Assembly: GCA_963556045.3 (NCBI GenBank)
Contig: CAUVYA020000002.1
Coordinates: forward strand, 1,054,001-1,118,000
Source: UBA4781 sp963556045
GTDB taxonomy: Bacteria > Chloroflexota > Anaerolineae > Anaerolineales > Anaerolineaceae
DNA length: 64,000 bases
Direction of reading: 5' to 3'
Shown here: piece by piece, positions 9,433 through 18,558 of the stretch
How positions within the stretch are numbered: position 1 is the first letter of the stretch
How the letters are laid out: each line of letters begins with the position of its first letter
Position numbers and translations under genes: made by a program
Notes under the pieces: generated by a model
Databases searched by the model: none
Seen by the model: the letters and a program-made list of their open reading frames with translations, nothing else
What the model was told of the DNA's origin: nothing

Positions 9433-9445
9433 AAGCAGCTTCCTT

Positions 9446-10513
9446 TTAATTACCCAGGTCGGTCCACTTCAATTCTTTTCCGAAGGGGATGGTCTCCAAA
9501 GCGCGTGTGCCCACCACCATTTCGATCTGGTCGGGCAGGATCGCGCCGGGAGTAGCAGGGCGCAGCACATCGATCATGGCACGGGTAAGCACATCTCCCT
9601 TTTCAATGGTTCGGGCTGCCCGCAGACAACGCCGCTGAATGATGACAGTCTCCCGTTCATTTTCAGCGACAGATTTATCGGCAGATCCAAGCGCCTGTTC
9701 TAATTGTCGGGTGTTCTCCACCATCTCCGCCCAAGTTTTGGGGTTCATGGCAAACATGTGATCTGGACCGACGCGATTGTTGTCATCGGTGAAATGCTTC
9801 TCTATCACACGCGCACCCAGTGTCACCGCGCCCAGCACGGTAGCATGACCGTGGGTGTGGTCAGATAACCCCAGCACCACATCCGGGAACATGGTGGCAT
9901 AGGTCTTCAGCACATTTAAGTTGATGTTTTTGTAATTTTCCAGACTGGCGGTGTAATTGGTATTGCACTGCATCAATACCAGATCCTTATTGATCTTCAA
10001 GATCGCGTGAACAGCCCGCTGTACTTCCCCGATCGTTGCTGCCCCTGTAGCGATCAGCATGGGTTTTCCTTTGGCTGCCATATATTGCAGCGATTCCAGC
10101 CAATCGATCTCACCAGATCCAACTTTATACGCCGGCACATATTCTTCAAGCATATCCACTGCTTCAAAATCATAAGGGGAAGAAAAATAATCCATTCCCT
10201 GTTTGTCACATTCTTCCTTGAGAATAGGCGTCCAATCAAAGGACACACTGGCATCTTGATACACTTCAAAAACCGATTTCTTCCATTTGGATTGATGGGA
10301 TTGCTGTCCGCCCAGTGATTTGAAACCATAGTCAGAAACGATCTTGGGTGCCTGAAAATTCTGGAATTTTGCCGCGTCCGCACCGGCTTCTTTCGCCAGA
10401 CGGATCAATTCTTTCGCACGTTCAAGATCACCATCGTGATTGGCTGCGATATCCGCAATAAAATAGGTGGGATGCTGCAAACCGATCTCATGATTTCCAA
10501 TTTTCATGGTCAT
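9446..10513 (-). CDS. NeuB-family nonulosonic acid synthase (SpsE/PseI type)
   Basis: A 355-residue enzyme of the sialic-acid synthase family, which condenses phosphoenolpyruvate with a six-carbon amino sugar. The barrel domain carries IADIAANHDGD (19-29), DAAKFQ (46-51), and IEKHFTDDNNRVGPDH (237-252), the usual PEP and metal site. A C-terminal antifreeze/SAF domain starts near 290 with RCLRAARTIEKGDVL. GGAG lies six bases before the ATG at 10513. Genes for a PseB dehydratase and an RfbD-like reductase precede it and a cytidylyltransferase follows, so the locus probably makes a CMP-activated nonulosonate. Which one (pseudaminic, legionaminic or other) cannot be settled without the aminotransferase and hydrolase steps, which are missing here. 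Confidence 0.85.
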   Translation of the reverse strand: MTMKIGNHEIGLQHPTYFIADIAANHDGDLERAKELIRLAKEAGADAAKFQNFQAPKIVSDYGFKSLGGQQSHQSKWKKSVFEVYQDASVSFDWTPILKEECDKQGMDYFSSPYDFEAVDMLEEYVPAYKVGSGEIDWLESLQYMAAKGKPMLIATGAATIGEVQRAVHAILKINKDLVLMQCNTNYTASLENYKNINLNVLKTYATMFPDVVLGLSDHTHGHATVLGAVTLGARVIEKHFTDDNNRVGPDHMFAMNPKTWAEMVENTRQLEQALGSADKSVAENERETVIIQRRCLRAARTIEKGDVLTRAMIDVLRPATPGAILPDQIEMVVGTRALETIPFGKELKWTDLGN

Positions 10514-10514
10514 T

Positions 10515-11456
10515 TCAGTCTCCTTTCAATTCCTGCTGTGTATTCAAATCGTAAATACGCTGTGCAAGACCTTCCTGATGATCCGTATACAAACGTTCCA
10601 ATCCATCCTGCTGTGAAGGCAGATGGATACCCAATGCTTTCTCTACTTTTTCGGGATCAAGCACCAGGTTTTGTGAACGAGGAGCAGTTAAAAAATCTGC
10701 CTCCTGTACGGAGAGGGGAGAGATCAGCCCTTCATCAAAGCCCCATTTTCTGGCGATTTTAATGCCAAAATCATATTTACTCTGTGATTGTGGGCTGGTC
10801 ACATGATAGATCCCATGCAGATCCTTCTCGGCGCATTTCATTAAAGTCTCCGATAGATCAAGAACATAGAGTGGGCTGAATTCCATATCAGTGAATCCAT
10901 ACACAGGTTTGCCAGCCTGCAAATTACGCAGGAAGAACTCCGCAAGACTGCGCTTCCCGGAGAGGCTGAACCCATAGAAATTCACCCTTGCGATAAAAGC
11001 TGAAGAATTTACCTCTTGAACAGCTTGCTCCCCACTCAGTTTGGTTTGTGCATAAACACTGACAGGATGGGGAGAATCCGTCTCAACGTATTTCCCCTTT
11101 TTGGTGCCATCGAAAATCGCATCGGTTGACAGGTGGATCATCTTCACACTGTGCCGCATGCATTCCTCTGCCAGCCAGCCCGGTAATTCTGCATTCAACA
11201 GGTGCGCCGTCTGGGGATGCTTCTCACAGGATTCCAGATCTGCCAGTGCAGCACAGTGAACCAGCAGGTCTGGGCGGTAGCGCTCGATCAGAGTACGGGC
11301 ATTCTTTTCTTCCGTCAGATCATCGGCATGGATCTCGAAGGGCAGATCAGTGAGAACATGGTCATGGACAATGCCATCTATGGTATATACAGAAGCAAAT
11401 CGCAGACAGAAATTCAAGCCAAGTAAGCCGCTGGCACCGCTGACCAGAATGCGCAT
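10515..11456 (-). CDS. RfbD/RmlD-like SDR sugar reductase
   Basis: A 313-residue extended SDR with GASGLLG at 7-13 and the catalytic YAQTK at 135-139, plus the STDAIFDG motif around 110 typical of dTDP-4-dehydrorhamnose reductases. Its family reduces 4-keto-6-deoxy nucleotide sugars. No rmlA, rmlB or rmlC occurs in the window; instead the gene follows pseB directly (16 bp gap), which makes a 4-keto-6-deoxy UDP-sugar. A reduction of that product is therefore as likely as a role in rhamnose synthesis. GGAG is well placed before the ATG. Substrate assignment is inference. Confidence 0.82.
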   Translation of the reverse strand: MRILVSGASGLLGLNFCLRFASVYTIDGIVHDHVLTDLPFEIHADDLTEEKNARTLIERYRPDLLVHCAALADLESCEKHPQTAHLLNAELPGWLAEECMRHSVKMIHLSTDAIFDGTKKGKYVETDSPHPVSVYAQTKLSGEQAVQEVNSSAFIARVNFYGFSLSGKRSLAEFFLRNLQAGKPVYGFTDMEFSPLYVLDLSETLMKCAEKDLHGIYHVTSPQSQSKYDFGIKIARKWGFDEGLISPLSVQEADFLTAPRSQNLVLDPEKVEKALGIHLPSQQDGLERLYTDHQEGLAQRIYDLNTQQELKGD

Positions 11457-11471
11457 CCCATTACTCCATCT

Positions 11472-12467
11472 TTATTTATCGGTTGTATTTTCAAAAGGCG
11501 CAATAAATTCCTGAATATCATTTACATTCAACCAATCGCTATTGGTATTAGATACGTAGCGGAAATCATCGTCGATCTTCTTTCCCAGGTTTTCCCATTC
11601 ATGACCAAACCATAACGCTGCTGCCGGCTGCACCACATACATATCATCCAGTTCGATCACAGTACGAGCTTCATCCTCTGAGATCAGCACCTCATGCAGT
11701 TTTTCTCCAGGGCGAATACCAACAATATTGATCTTTGCCTGTGGGGCAACAGCGCGAGCCAGATCAATAACCTTCATGCTGGGAATCTTGGGAACAAAGA
11801 CCTCACCGCCGTGCATTTCTTCCAGGCAGCGGATCACGAATCGTACTCCCTGCTCTAGAGATATCCAGAAGCGTGTCATGCGTTCATCGGTGATGGTAAT
11901 GGAACCGGTTTTACGCTGGCGCAGGAAAACAGGCACAACGCTGCCTCGGCTGCCGACCACATTTCCATAGCGCACACAGCTGAAACGTGTTTCTCTTCCA
12001 CCGGCATACGCATTGCTTTGAACGAATAATTTTTCTGCAGCTAATTTAGTAGCGCCATATAAATTGATGGGATTGACCGCTTTATCGGTGCTGAGTGCAA
12101 TGACCCGCTTGACATTTGAATCCAGCGCTGCATCGATCACATTGCTGCTGCCGAGGATATTTGTCTTTACCGCTTCCATGGGGTTGTATTCACAGGCGGG
12201 CACCTGTTTTAAGGCAGCTGCGTGCACCACATAGTCCACACCCTGGAAGGCACGGCGCAGACGTTCCTGGTCACGAATATCACCAATGAAGTAGCGTAAA
12301 TTTTCATGTTGAAAACCCATTTGTCGCATTTCGTGCTGTTTCTGTTCGTCACGGCTGTACACGATCAGTTTAGCCGGTTTAAATTCCTTCAACATGATCT
12401 CAATGAATTTTTTTCCGAATGAACCGGTGCCACCGGTAACCAGGATTACTTTATCATTCCAGTTCAT
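11472..12467 (-). CDS. pseB: UDP-N-acetylglucosamine 4,6-dehydratase (inverting)
   Basis: A 331-residue SDR enzyme converting UDP-GlcNAc to a 4-keto-6-deoxy-L-arabino sugar, the first step of pseudaminic acid synthesis. It has GGTGSFG (12-18), ALKQVPACEYNP (85-96), STDKAVNPINLYGATK with Asp128, Lys129, Tyr137 and Lys141, and the long PseB-specific stretch RYGNVVGSRGSVVP, RMTRFWISLEQGV and FVPKIPSMK. These match PseB better than the CapE/FlaA1 branches, which lack the NLYGATK form. Located between a methyltransferase gene and the RfbD-like reductase in the same operon. The usual partner PseC is not adjacent. Confidence 0.92.
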   Translation of the reverse strand: MNWNDKVILVTGGTGSFGKKFIEIMLKEFKPAKLIVYSRDEQKQHEMRQMGFQHENLRYFIGDIRDQERLRRAFQGVDYVVHAAALKQVPACEYNPMEAVKTNILGSSNVIDAALDSNVKRVIALSTDKAVNPINLYGATKLAAEKLFVQSNAYAGGRETRFSCVRYGNVVGSRGSVVPVFLRQRKTGSITITDERMTRFWISLEQGVRFVIRCLEEMHGGEVFVPKIPSMKVIDLARAVAPQAKINIVGIRPGEKLHEVLISEDEARTVIELDDMYVVQPAAALWFGHEWENLGKKIDDDFRYVSNTNSDWLNVNDIQEFIAPFENTTDK

Positions 12468-12479
12468 ATTTCTTTATCC

Positions 12480-13346
12480 TCATTCTTCTTTCTTCTTGAT
12501 AACAATTAACGGGTATTGACCTTTTTCTCCAAAGGCATGCGGAAACAATTCTTCAAAAAAGTACAGGATGCCTAATTTTACTTTGCCACCCCAGCCTTTA
12601 TGAATGACAGCCCGCAGAAAACGAACGCTCACTGAACGCCACACATAAATGCGTGCATTATATTGAGGTAGAATCTCTTTTTTAAAGGTAACAGCATCAA
12701 ATTTTTCCACAAAGGTGCCGGCAGGTTTTCCCTGTGCCGGTCGTCCTTTTATCGATTCATCTGTTGTTTCCGAGTTGAGTTTGATCTCTCGATGGAATAA
12801 TCTTTCTCCCAATTTTATCAAACCAGTTGCATGTATCATCAAGGGAGAATAATTCCAGCCATTGACAACCACCGCAGATACACCCTTTTTAAGCACACGA
12901 AACGTCTCTTTGTAGGCATTTTTTCGACCTTCTTTTGGCAGGTGATGAAAGGTATGCAAGGAAACAATCCCATCAAACACTTCTTCACCAAAAGGTAGAT
13001 TGGATACATCCGCGACCACAAACAGACCATGATCCCCTATTCTTTTGCGCGCATCCACCAGCGCCACATGCGAAAGGTCAAGACACACCCGGTAGGAATA
13101 TCCTTCTGAATAGGTCAGGTATTCAGGATACTGGATCGGTCCGGAACCGGCATCAAGCAAATATTTGCCTGTGTGGGTCAGATGCCGATTGATGCGTAGA
13201 TGACATTTATGGATGTACTTTCGTGAAACGGGACGTAAATCTTCATAATGAGCATTCTGGTAAACGCCTTCTTCCGTCATCTGCCAGCCGATGCTGTCAT
13301 AAAAATCTTTTACTTCCTGAATATTAAAATCATTCATCGAACTCAT
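12480..13346 (-). CDS. Class I SAM-dependent methyltransferase
   Basis: A 288-residue methyltransferase with motif I LLDAGSGPIQYPE near residue 65, the acidic VCLDLS strand that binds the SAM ribose, VADVSNLPFGEEVFDGIVS (motif II region) and HHLPKEGRKNAY. Its start overlaps the stop of the capsule-type gene by one base (TAATG). In a glycan operon it would methylate a sugar hydroxyl or a glycan end, which in ABC-exported polysaccharides can act as a chain terminator. The acceptor is unknown. Two further methyltransferase modules lie at 18691 and 20130. Confidence 0.85.
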   Translation of the reverse strand: MSSMNDFNIQEVKDFYDSIGWQMTEEGVYQNAHYEDLRPVSRKYIHKCHLRINRHLTHTGKYLLDAGSGPIQYPEYLTYSEGYSYRVCLDLSHVALVDARKRIGDHGLFVVADVSNLPFGEEVFDGIVSLHTFHHLPKEGRKNAYKETFRVLKKGVSAVVVNGWNYSPLMIHATGLIKLGERLFHREIKLNSETTDESIKGRPAQGKPAGTFVEKFDAVTFKKEILPQYNARIYVWRSVSVRFLRAVIHKGWGGKVKLGILYFFEELFPHAFGEKGQYPLIVIKKKEE

Positions 13347-14983
13347 TATTCCTTCGCATCACGGATGGCTGCCCAATCTAATGGTTCGCCGATCAGATAA
13401 CGGAAAGTTGCTTCGTATTCTTTCCTACCTTCTTCTGAGAGGACTTTTGACAGTGATATCTGTTCATAATCTTCCCACATACTCACCAGATGCCAGGGGA
13501 TTGGGCGGGGAAAATCGAAGAAAAAGCGATAGGCATACGCCCATGCCAATTTGATTTCGTGATCGGTCAGGCGATTCCCCTGTGGATCTTGCAGGATAGA
13601 ACCGATCAGCTTGTAGTATTTCACCCACGATTGCGGATCTCTGGTGAAACCTTTTTCTTTGTAATGCGTTTTACCAGCCACAATGACCGGAACACCGCTC
13701 ATCGCCATTTCCAATCCAACGGTAGTGGTATAAACCAGACCCAGGTCAGCTGCTGCGATCAAATCATACGTATTGGTTGGATCGTCCGGTTTTATCAGAT
13801 GGATATGTTCTGGAAGATCAGGTGAAACATGTTCAATGACATCCACCATTGATTGCCCATGGATCAGCATTTCTCCTGGATGGACACGAATAACCAGCTG
13901 CGTATTTGGTTTGCCCATGAAATACTGCAGGGTGCGAATTATCCACTCTTCCATGGTATGCGTGAATACTTCTCTTCCCAGTGTCAGGCTATCCCCCAGT
14001 ACGTTCGTTGCTAATAACACCACCGGTCGCGCGTCATCCAATCCCAATTCTTTACGAGCCTGTGCCACTCCCTTTGCCGGGGCGCGCTGCCACAGGCGGG
14101 AAAAGTTCTTCCAAATAGATGCCTTTCGCCGTGACTCGAATAATTCGTGGATCTTGCGCTTCTCAGCTCGATCAAGTGGTTCATTCATGTAAGCCTGCCA
14201 CAACGCATCAGTTTCCTGCTCCATTACCTTTGCATCCTGTGCGATCCACACACGCTGGCGCTGATCACCAAACTCATAGGTGGTGACCGGAATAGCGAGA
14301 TGCTTCGCCACTTCATACATCACGGCGAATTCCTGGATCGTTCCATTAGGAACCACAACCACATCAGGTTTATTTGTGTTCAGCCATGCCAGTGCGCTGC
14401 GCGCCATACTTTCATTCCTGTCGAGCCGCATTTTATACACCGGATCATCCGTATCCACATCTTCGACCTGCAGGGTGTACTGGCTGTCAAACCTGGTTAT
14501 TTGCTCGATCCTTTGTGCCAGATCTGCCGGCAGAGTTTTATAGCCGGCATATACATTCAGAAATGAAAATGCTTTAACAAATGGATTGAGTTTTTTTAGA
14601 GTATCCTGTGCATAGAGATTTTGGCGTCTCAAATCAAATCGGCTGATCGGATTTTGCCAATCATGATAGGGTAAAAAACCAAGATGTACCTCATGTCCCA
14701 TCCCTGCAAAAACGGTGCTGATCAGTGTTGCGTGACTGATCCAATAATGAAGGGTGGCAAAAACCAGGACCTTTTTCTTTTCTTTGTTTTCAACTTCATG
14801 TTTCTGCAAATAATCAACCAGTTCAGGTATTCTCTTTTCGAGTTCGGTAAGAGAAAATCGGCTGCGCAGCCCTTTATTACGATTGCGAATCAACCAGTAC
14901 AATTCAACCGTCAATGGGATCTCGCCAAGGATATTTTTCATTAAATCTCTTGATTTCCGCTGGGAACTATCACTATTTGCCAT
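13346..14983 (-). CDS. Capsule polysaccharide synthesis protein, KpsS/KpsC-like
   Basis: A 545-residue protein from the ATG at 14983, which overlaps the exporter ATPase gene by 11 bp and has GAGAAG upstream; the longer frame to 15013 is less likely. The middle has LVFATLHYWISHATL and NKPDVVVVPNGTIQEF; the C-terminal half has LVIRVHPGE, DLIAAADLGLVYTTTVGLEMAMSGVPVIVAGKTHY split by short loops, and KGFTRDP. That arrangement (HPxE, TTxGLEAxxxGxPV, GFTxDP) is characteristic of the Capsule_synth family, which includes KpsC and KpsS retaining Kdo transferases. Its job is probably to build a linker or a repeat on the exported glycan. Donor is unknown; a CMP-nonulosonate from this operon would fit. 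Confidence 0.75.
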   Translation of the reverse strand: MANSDSSQRKSRDLMKNILGEIPLTVELYWLIRNRNKGLRSRFSLTELEKRIPELVDYLQKHEVENKEKKKVLVFATLHYWISHATLISTVFAGMGHEVHLGFLPYHDWQNPISRFDLRRQNLYAQDTLKKLNPFVKAFSFLNVYAGYKTLPADLAQRIEQITRFDSQYTLQVEDVDTDDPVYKMRLDRNESMARSALAWLNTNKPDVVVVPNGTIQEFAVMYEVAKHLAIPVTTYEFGDQRQRVWIAQDAKVMEQETDALWQAYMNEPLDRAEKRKIHELFESRRKASIWKNFSRLWQRAPAKGVAQARKELGLDDARPVVLLATNVLGDSLTLGREVFTHTMEEWIIRTLQYFMGKPNTQLVIRVHPGEMLIHGQSMVDVIEHVSPDLPEHIHLIKPDDPTNTYDLIAAADLGLVYTTTVGLEMAMSGVPVIVAGKTHYKEKGFTRDPQSWVKYYKLIGSILQDPQGNRLTDHEIKLAWAYAYRFFFDFPRPIPWHLVSMWEDYEQISLSKVLSEEGRKEYEATFRYLIGEPLDWAAIRDAKE

Positions 14984-16247
14984 GTTTCTTCTCACCATTT
15001 TCAAAGTTTTCAATCTGCCATTTCAGAGCAGGTCTGATGGGTCCTAGCCGTGTTTCGACCCACTGCATCCCTGGTGCACCTGCCGGATCAACATTAAAAA
15101 GCAGCGCTTGATCGTCCTGGAAATATCGCTTGATCATATATGTACTGGCGTTCACACCCACCACATAGCGCCCCTCATTCAATAAATTAGCGGGGATATC
15201 ACAACGACTGACATAGCGACCTGCTTCACGAACTGTCTCTTTTTCATACATACGTGCATCATCGGTGTCAAAGGAAGTAAAAATGTATTCTCCACGAGTT
15301 GTCAGTAAATAAATACCCACCCGCAATCCCTTGATCTGTGTTTTCAACTCGTATTCAATTTCAATTACGAACGGTTCGGTAGATCGAACAATTTCAGCAA
15401 TATCACCTTGTTTATTCAGAATACGAATTGCTACTGGTTTGAATGGTTTACTGGCAGTAGCAATTTCTTCAGGCTGCCAGATCTTCTGTCCTTCTTCCGT
15501 CAACCCTTTCGATAGATAGTAATCTATTGCCTCTGGCGTCGGTCCTCTCATGAGCAGCTGCCCATGGTCAATAACCAGCGTCTCCTGCGTTAACCTAAGA
15601 ACTGCCGACATATTATGGCTGACAAAGAGCACGGTACGTCCCTGCTGCGCCACATCACTCATTTTTCCAAGACATTTCTTCTGGAATTCCGCATCCCCCA
15701 CTGCCAGAACTTCATCCACCACCAGAATTTCCGGTTCCAGATGGGCAGCTACAGCAAATGCCAATCGCAAGTACATTCCGCTTGAATATCTTTTTACAGG
15801 GGTATCGATAAATTTCTCTACCTCGGAAAAATCGACGATCTCATCAAATTTTTTATCAATCTCGGTTCTTTTCATACCCAGGATGGCACCATTAAGAAAA
15901 ATATTTTCTCGACCGGTCAATTCTGGATGAAATCCTGTACCAACTTCCAATAAAGAGCCCACACGCCCGCGAATTTCGATCAATCCTTCGGTCGGTTCTG
16001 TGACACGGGAGAGGATCTTCAAGAGGGTGCTCTTGCCTGCTCCATTGCGCCCTACCACGCCCAGTACCTGTCCCTCACTTACTTCAAAGGACACATCCTT
16101 CAATGCCCAGATATAATGATCGGCAGCCTTCTCTCGCCGCTTTACGGCATCCGCCATTTTATCGCGCAGGGTTTGATACTTGATCTGCGGCGCGCCAATG
16201 TTGTATTGCTTTCCCAGGTTTTCTACACGTATCGCTGTTTTGCTCAT
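14973..16247 (-). CDS. wzt: Polysaccharide ABC exporter ATP-binding subunit (Wzt/TagH-like)
   Basis: A 424-residue ATPase. Walker A GRNGAGKST is at 66-74, the signature YSSGM at 154-158 and Walker B ILVVDEV at 174-180, followed by SHNMSAV with the H-loop. The VGSLLEVGTGFHPELTGREN block is typical of O-antigen and teichoic-acid exporters. A C-terminal domain of roughly 150 residues (from about 270) matches in position the Wzt carbohydrate-binding domain, which recognises a modified glycan end. It acts with the permease encoded just upstream (21 bp gap) to export the finished glycan across the cytoplasmic membrane. Confidence 0.93.
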   Translation of the reverse strand: MSKTAIRVENLGKQYNIGAPQIKYQTLRDKMADAVKRREKAADHYIWALKDVSFEVSEGQVLGVVGRNGAGKSTLLKILSRVTEPTEGLIEIRGRVGSLLEVGTGFHPELTGRENIFLNGAILGMKRTEIDKKFDEIVDFSEVEKFIDTPVKRYSSGMYLRLAFAVAAHLEPEILVVDEVLAVGDAEFQKKCLGKMSDVAQQGRTVLFVSHNMSAVLRLTQETLVIDHGQLLMRGPTPEAIDYYLSKGLTEEGQKIWQPEEIATASKPFKPVAIRILNKQGDIAEIVRSTEPFVIEIEYELKTQIKGLRVGIYLLTTRGEYIFTSFDTDDARMYEKETVREAGRYVSRCDIPANLLNEGRYVVGVNASTYMIKRYFQDDQALLFNVDPAGAPGMQWVETRLGPIRPALKWQIENFENGEKKHGK

Positions 16248-16268
16248 TGAATTATCTCTTTCACTTGA

Positions 16269-17105
16269 TCAAACCATATCCGCAAATTTGCGTTCCATCC
16301 GACGAAAGTAGAACAAACCGGAAATGGTCAGCAGAATGGCGATGCTCGCCGAAATCATAAGGGTGACCCCAGGACCTTCACCCGTACCCAGCAAAGCCCA
16401 CCGAAATCCTTCCACTACACCGGTTAGAGGATTGAGCGCGTAAATAAATTTCCATTTTTCAGGAACCATAGATGCCGGATAAGCGATCGGTGTAAGGTAC
16501 ATCCAGAATTGGGTCAAGAAGGGAATGACATAGCCCACATCGCGGTACATCACATTCAGGGCAGATAACCACAAACCTACTCCAATAGCTGTGATAAGAG
16601 CCAGCAGAACAAACAAAGGCAGCGCCCATACATTCGCGGTAGGGCTGATACCATAGAACAACATCATGGCTAACAGCACCACAAATGCGATTAAGAAATC
16701 AACCACACCTGCCAGTACAGATGACAGAGGCAGGATCAGACGGGGAAAATATACCTTTGAAATGATGTTCGCACTTGAGACAAGTGAGCGGCTGGCATCC
16801 TGCATGGCTTTTGAAAAAAGAGTCCACGGCAGCAGGGCTGTGTAAGAAAAGATCGGATACGGCACCCCATCTGAGGGCACCTTCGCCAGACCGCCAAAGA
16901 AAACGCTGAACACAACCATGGTAAGGAACGGCTGTAATACTGCCCAGCTGGCACCTAACAGTGTTTGTTTATAACGTACTTTCAGATCGCGCCAGGTAAA
17001 GAAGAATATCAATTCCCGGTAATTCCAGAGATCTTTCAGATTTAACGCAGCCCATCCTTTGGACGGTCTTATGGTAATGGTGCGTGGTTCGTTAATGCCA
17101 GCCAT
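16269..17105 (-). CDS. wzm: Polysaccharide ABC exporter permease (Wzm/TagG-like)
   Basis: A 278-residue ABC-2 type permease. I chose the ATG at 17105; the longer frame to 17276 lies inside fcl. The cytoplasmic start LWNYRELIFFFTWRDLKVRYKQT and the following LGASWAVLQPFLTMVVFSVFFGGL are signature features of glycan export permeases; six hydrophobic segments are visible. Near the C-terminus NPLTGVVEGFRWALLG is also diagnostic. It lies between fcl and the ATPase gene and forms the transmembrane half of the exporter. Confidence 0.92.
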   Translation of the reverse strand: MAGINEPRTITIRPSKGWAALNLKDLWNYRELIFFFTWRDLKVRYKQTLLGASWAVLQPFLTMVVFSVFFGGLAKVPSDGVPYPIFSYTALLPWTLFSKAMQDASRSLVSSANIISKVYFPRLILPLSSVLAGVVDFLIAFVVLLAMMLFYGISPTANVWALPLFVLLALITAIGVGLWLSALNVMYRDVGYVIPFLTQFWMYLTPIAYPASMVPEKWKFIYALNPLTGVVEGFRWALLGTGEGPGVTLMISASIAILLTISGLFYFRRMERKFADMV

Positions 17106-17109
17106 TCTA

Positions 17110-18072
17110 CTATTTGATCCTTCCTTTGTTTTCCTGATACCAGGCAATAGTTTGTTCCAATCCCTGTTCAAAAGACATTTGTGCTTCAAAGCCAAAGTAA
17201 TCTTTGGCACGCGTTGTATCCAAACAGCGGCGAGGCTGCCCGTTGGGTTTGGTCGTATTCCATTTAAAAGTTCCATCGTATCCCGTCAGTTTTGCGATCA
17301 GGTGTACCAGATCTTTAATGCTGATTTCAAAACCTGAACCGAGGTTGACCGGTTCGGAATCATTGTATTTTTCTGCTGCCAGCAAGATACCTTCGGCAGC
17401 ATCCTCAACATACAGGAACTCACGCGTGGGAGAACCATCTCCCCACACTTCGATCTCTGTTTTGCCTTCATCAACTGCCTGAACACATTTACGGATTAAA
17501 GCCGGGATGACGTGTGATGAAGCCGGGTTGAAATTATCTCCCGGACCATACAGATTTACGGGCAGTAAAAATAATGCATTATAGCCATATTGCTGGCGGT
17601 AAGATTGCGCCTGCACCAGCAGCATTTTCTTTGCCAATCCATAAGGAGCATTGGTCTCTTCAGGGTAGCCATCCCACAAATTCTCTTCTTTAAAGGGAAC
17701 AGGTGTGAACTTTGGGTAAGCGCAGATGGTACCGATCGCCACAAATTTTTTGATCGATCGTTTCCATGATTCATGCATGAGCTGTACACCCATCATGAGA
17801 TTGTTGTAAAAAAACTCGCCAGGGTGCTCGCGGTTTGCTCCGATGCCTCCCACCTGTGCCGCTAAATGAATGATCACATCTGGTCTGGCATCCGCCAACA
17901 TTTGTTTGATGGAATCAAGGTTGGTGAGATCATATCGCTCTATGGTTGGGATGAAGATATCTTTCGCACCACGTTCCTGCAGTTTGCGTACAACCACCTG
18001 CCCCAGGAACCCAGCCCCACCGGTAACGCAAAAACGGTTTTCGTAGAAAAATGGTAGTTCATGAGTTGTCAT
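17110..18072 (-). CDS. fcl: GDP-L-fucose synthase
   Basis: A 320-residue epimerase/reductase turning GDP-4-keto-6-deoxymannose into GDP-L-fucose with NADPH. Characteristic features are GGAGFLG at 18-24, AAQVGGIGANREHP at 71-84, GTICAYPKFTPVPFKEENLW starting at 114, and YGLAKK with Tyr144 and Lys148. NPASSHVIPALI and the late WGDGSPTREFLYVED are also fcl hallmarks. The partner gmd (GDP-mannose 4,6-dehydratase) is not in the window and must be elsewhere. It overlaps the regulator gene by 14 bp and is thus the first biosynthetic gene of the glycan operon. Confidence 0.93.
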   Translation of the reverse strand: MTTHELPFFYENRFCVTGGAGFLGQVVVRKLQERGAKDIFIPTIERYDLTNLDSIKQMLADARPDVIIHLAAQVGGIGANREHPGEFFYNNLMMGVQLMHESWKRSIKKFVAIGTICAYPKFTPVPFKEENLWDGYPEETNAPYGLAKKMLLVQAQSYRQQYGYNALFLLPVNLYGPGDNFNPASSHVIPALIRKCVQAVDEGKTEIEVWGDGSPTREFLYVEDAAEGILLAAEKYNDSEPVNLGSGFEISIKDLVHLIAKLTGYDGTFKWNTTKPNGQPRRCLDTTRAKDYFGFEAQMSFEQGLEQTIAWYQENKGRIK

Positions 18073-18550
18073 GTTCAGAATCCTCCAAAACGATGAAGAT
18101 TTTTAACCCTTCAATGTGAAAAATAGGGTAGCTTTTCTTTTCTGTGATATTTACACCCTGCTCAAGGCAGGTCAAACGGCAAATTTCTGCCACATCACCA
18201 CTACCATCCAGATATACCTGAGAGTAACCCTGCTCTTTGACTTGATCTATTGCGTCCATCGAACGCTGTCGAACCAGTCTGTAGATATCGAACGATGTAT
18301 GAATATAATCAACCAGCAAGTTAGCCCGGTATGCAATTCCCTGAGGTGTGATGATATAGCGTAGTTTGCGGCGCTCTATGCGCCGCACCTTTACATACCC
18401 TTTCTCGATCAATCGCTGGAGATGCCAGTTTACAGTTCCTACCGCCACGCCCAAACGGGCAGCCAGTGTAGCCTGTGTGGTTTCAGGATCCTGTTCGATG
18501 TGTTCAAGAATATCCAGCTCGCGATTTTCAGGATTATTTGAATTCGTCAT
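18059..18550 (-). CDS. MarR/EPS-associated winged-helix regulator with a C-terminal ligand-like domain
   Basis: A 163-residue protein. Residues 10-75 are a winged helix: ELDILEHIEQ, TTQATLAARLGVAVGTVNWHLQRLIEKGYVKVRR, then a wing KLRYIITPQGI. This resembles the MarR-type regulators associated with exopolysaccharide loci (TIGR04176 type), which are only about 100 residues. The extra part, about 95-160, has a strand-loop-helix YSQVYLDGSGDVAEICRLT that looks like the first turn of a Rossmann fold, so it may sense a nucleotide or sugar nucleotide. First gene of the leftward glycan operon; a palindrome overlaps its own promoter, suggesting autoregulation. Whether it represses or activates is unknown. 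Confidence 0.8.
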   Translation of the reverse strand: MTNSNNPENRELDILEHIEQDPETTQATLAARLGVAVGTVNWHLQRLIEKGYVKVRRIERRKLRYIITPQGIAYRANLLVDYIHTSFDIYRLVRQRSMDAIDQVKEQGYSQVYLDGSGDVAEICRLTCLEQGVNITEKKSYPIFHIEGLKIFIVLEDSEHDNS

Positions 18551-18558
18551 GGTTCAAT

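Noticed and set aside
17106..17276. Extension of the export permease into fcl
   Set aside because: The extra 57 residues are read in another frame of fcl and do not resemble permease N-termini; the ATG at 17105 fits the family.
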